The translations under genes were made by a program, and so were the position numbers. Under the pieces are notes generated by a model that saw only the letters and a list, made by a program, of their open reading frames with translations, was not told the origin of the DNA and did not search any database. Source: an uncultured Oceanospirillales bacterium (GTDB lineage Bacteria; Pseudomonadota; Gammaproteobacteria; Xanthomonadales; SZUA-36). From it: a DNA stretch of 64,000 bases. The stretch covers positions 248,001-312,000 of the forward strand of contig CAJXKA010000004.1 of the NCBI GenBank assembly GCA_913055655.1. The letters are read 5' to 3'. Positions 62,731-64,000 of this stretch are shown in pieces. Numbering within the stretch: the stretch's first letter is position 1; the number at the start of each line of letters is the position of its first letter.

Positions 62731-63909
62731 ATGATAGAGCGACGAATTGCAGACGAACTGCTCACGGCGCTCGAAGAATCGCCGGCCGTAGCCCTCCTGG
62801 GGCCGCGCCAGGTTGGCAAGACCACGCTGGCGCTGGAGCTGGCGAAGTCGCGGCCATCCATCTACCTGGACCTGGAGTCGGAAGCGGATGCCGCGAAGCT
62901 TTCCGACCCGGAACTCTACCTGCGACAGCACGCGGACAAGCTGGTGATTCTTGACGAGATTCAGCGGGCGCCGCGTATTTTCCAGAGTTTGCGGGGATTG
63001 ATCGATTCCGGTCGCCGACAACCGGCGGACGGCACTCAAACCAATGGGCGGTTCCTGGTGCTGGGACCGGCTTCCATCGACCTGCTTCGGCAATCCAGCG
63101 AAACACTGGCGGGCCGCATCCGCTACCTGGAGCTATCACCCCTTGACGCGGGCGAAGTGGACGAAGACCAGGTCGACCCACTGTGGTTACGTGGCGGATT
63201 TCCGGAAAGCCTGCTGGCAAGAAGCCTGCCCGCGAGCCTGCGATGTCGCCGTGACTTCATCCGGACCTACCTCGAGCGGGACATTCCCCAGCTTGGGCCG
63301 CGCATCGCGGCCGAGACCCTCAGGCGATTCTGGACCATGCTGGCGCACCAGCAGGGCGCCCTGCTCAATGCCGCGTCACTGGCGCGCTCACTCGCGGTGG
63401 ACGGTAAGACGGTCGCGTCCTACCTGGATTTGCTGGTCGACCTGCTCCTGGTTCGGCGACTGCCACCCTGGCACGGCAATGTTGGAAAACGGCTGGTCAA
63501 GTCGCCCAGGGTTTATGTCCGCGACAGCGGCCTGGTGCACGCGCTACTTGGAATCGAAGACATGGAGTCTTTGCTGGCGCACCCCGTTGCCGGGGGCAGT
63601 TGGGAAGGCTTCGCGATCGAATCCCTGGTCGCCGCTTCACCACCGGGTACAGAGGCGCACTTTTTCCGCACCGCGGCGGGCGCGGAGATCGACTTGCTGC
63701 TGAAACGACCTGGCGATCGGGCGGCCTGGGCGATTGAGATCAAGCGTGGCTTGTCACCCAGGCTGGGGCGTGGCTTCTACCATGCCTGCGAAACGTTAGA
63801 GCCGATGCGGCAGCGGGTCGTGTACAGCGACGCCGAGCGTTTTCCGCTTTCCGAAGGGGTCGTCGCGACCTCTTTGCCTGCGCTTTGCATGGAACTGTCC
63901 CAGGCCTGA
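62731..63909 (+). CDS. DUF4143 AAA ATPase (second copy)
   Basis: 392 residues from ATG 62731 (frame open to 62623; no strong ribosome site). Walker A LLGPRQVGKTTLALEL near 23, Walker B VILDEIQRAPRIFQS near 70, VLGPASIDLL, and the C-terminal DUF4143 part with FFRTAAGAEIDLLLKR and WAIEIKRGLSP. It shares domain order with the minus-strand ATPase at 59283 but is clearly diverged. HipBA lies between the two. Confidence 0.9.
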   Translation: MIERRIADELLTALEESPAVALLGPRQVGKTTLALELAKSRPSIYLDLESEADAAKLSDPELYLRQHADKLVILDEIQRAPRIFQSLRGLIDSGRRQPADGTQTNGRFLVLGPASIDLLRQSSETLAGRIRYLELSPLDAGEVDEDQVDPLWLRGGFPESLLARSLPASLRCRRDFIRTYLERDIPQLGPRIAAETLRRFWTMLAHQQGALLNAASLARSLAVDGKTVASYLDLLVDLLLVRRLPPWHGNVGKRLVKSPRVYVRDSGLVHALLGIEDMESLLAHPVAGGSWEGFAIESLVAASPPGTEAHFFRTAAGAEIDLLLKRPGDRAAWAIEIKRGLSPRLGRGFYHACETLEPMRQRVVYSDAERFPLSEGVVATSLPALCMELSQA

Positions 63910-63910
63910 C

Positions 63911-64000
63911 TCACGGGTCCCACTCCTCGCTGTCCACCAGCTCGCGGATGATTTCCTGGCCCTGGACGAGTTCGCGATCCAGTTCGGCGAGCCGGGTCAT
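63911..64000 (-). CDS. C-terminal end of a gene leaving the window
   Basis: The minus frame ends in TGA at 63913-63911. The visible part reads MTRLAELDRELVQGQEIIRE then LVDSEEWDP and is helical and acidic. Whether the Met at the right edge is the start or internal cannot be decided. No identification is possible from 29 residues. Confidence 0.4.
   Translation of the reverse strand: MTRLAELDRELVQGQEIIRELVDSEEWDP

Noticed and set aside
1..64000. tRNA or rRNA genes
   Set aside because: No cloverleaf or rRNA-like sequence was recognised on either strand, though a dedicated covariance search was not possible here.

Overview
The window looks like a chromosomal segment of a gammaproteobacterium, possibly Lysobacterales/Wenzhouxiangella-like. 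That placement is inferred only from high GC, the gene repertoire (cyanophycin cluster, BCCT transporter, ECF sigma/Ser-Thr kinase pair) and codon use; no rRNA or tRNA gene was seen to confirm it.

Layout. 1-27.4 kb is high-GC housekeeping and metabolic DNA. It holds a membrane GTPase (cut by the left edge), a homocysteine S-methyltransferase divergent from a TetR regulator, and a complete cyanophycin cluster (CphA, a second Mur-ligase-only CphA-like protein, cyanophycinase, isoaspartyl dipeptidase) with an MFS transporter. Next come a sigma factor with a membrane partner, an EamA transporter, an SMP-30-like protein, a cupin, a BCCT transporter, a Tat-exported GH5 glycosidase, an ECF sigma factor divergent from a TPR Ser/Thr kinase, two tandem YadA-head/S74-chaperone surface proteins sharing a nearly identical 447-bp block, and a TolB-like/TPR membrane protein.

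27.5-31.7 kb is a transition zone: a DJ-1/PfpI protein, a seven-copy 23-bp tandem repeat, an orphan VapB antitoxin, HigBA, and a MerR-vWA gene pair.

31.9-54.4 kb is visibly AT-richer and is a defence island. It starts with a complete EcoRII-type restriction-modification operon (C5 methylase, Vsr, endonuclease). Two tandem DISARM-like modules follow on the minus strand. Module A is NERD-SF1 helicase, DrmA, DrmB, a small SF1 helicase and an unknown 562-aa protein. Module B is a TerB-like-SF1 helicase, DrmA and DrmB. They are separated by IS3 and probable IS21 remnants. Neither module has its own methylase, DrmC, DrmD or a recognisable DrmE. A leucine-rich-repeat-variant protein closes this part.

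54.5-64 kb continues the accessory region at higher GC: a single-chain GmrSD-like type IV restriction protein, a HEPN protein divergent from an HTH/nucleotidyltransferase pair around a perfect operator palindrome, two DUF4143 ATPases, and HipBA. The most notable content is the doubled DrmA/DrmB architecture with SF1 helicases in place of the usual DISARM accessory genes.
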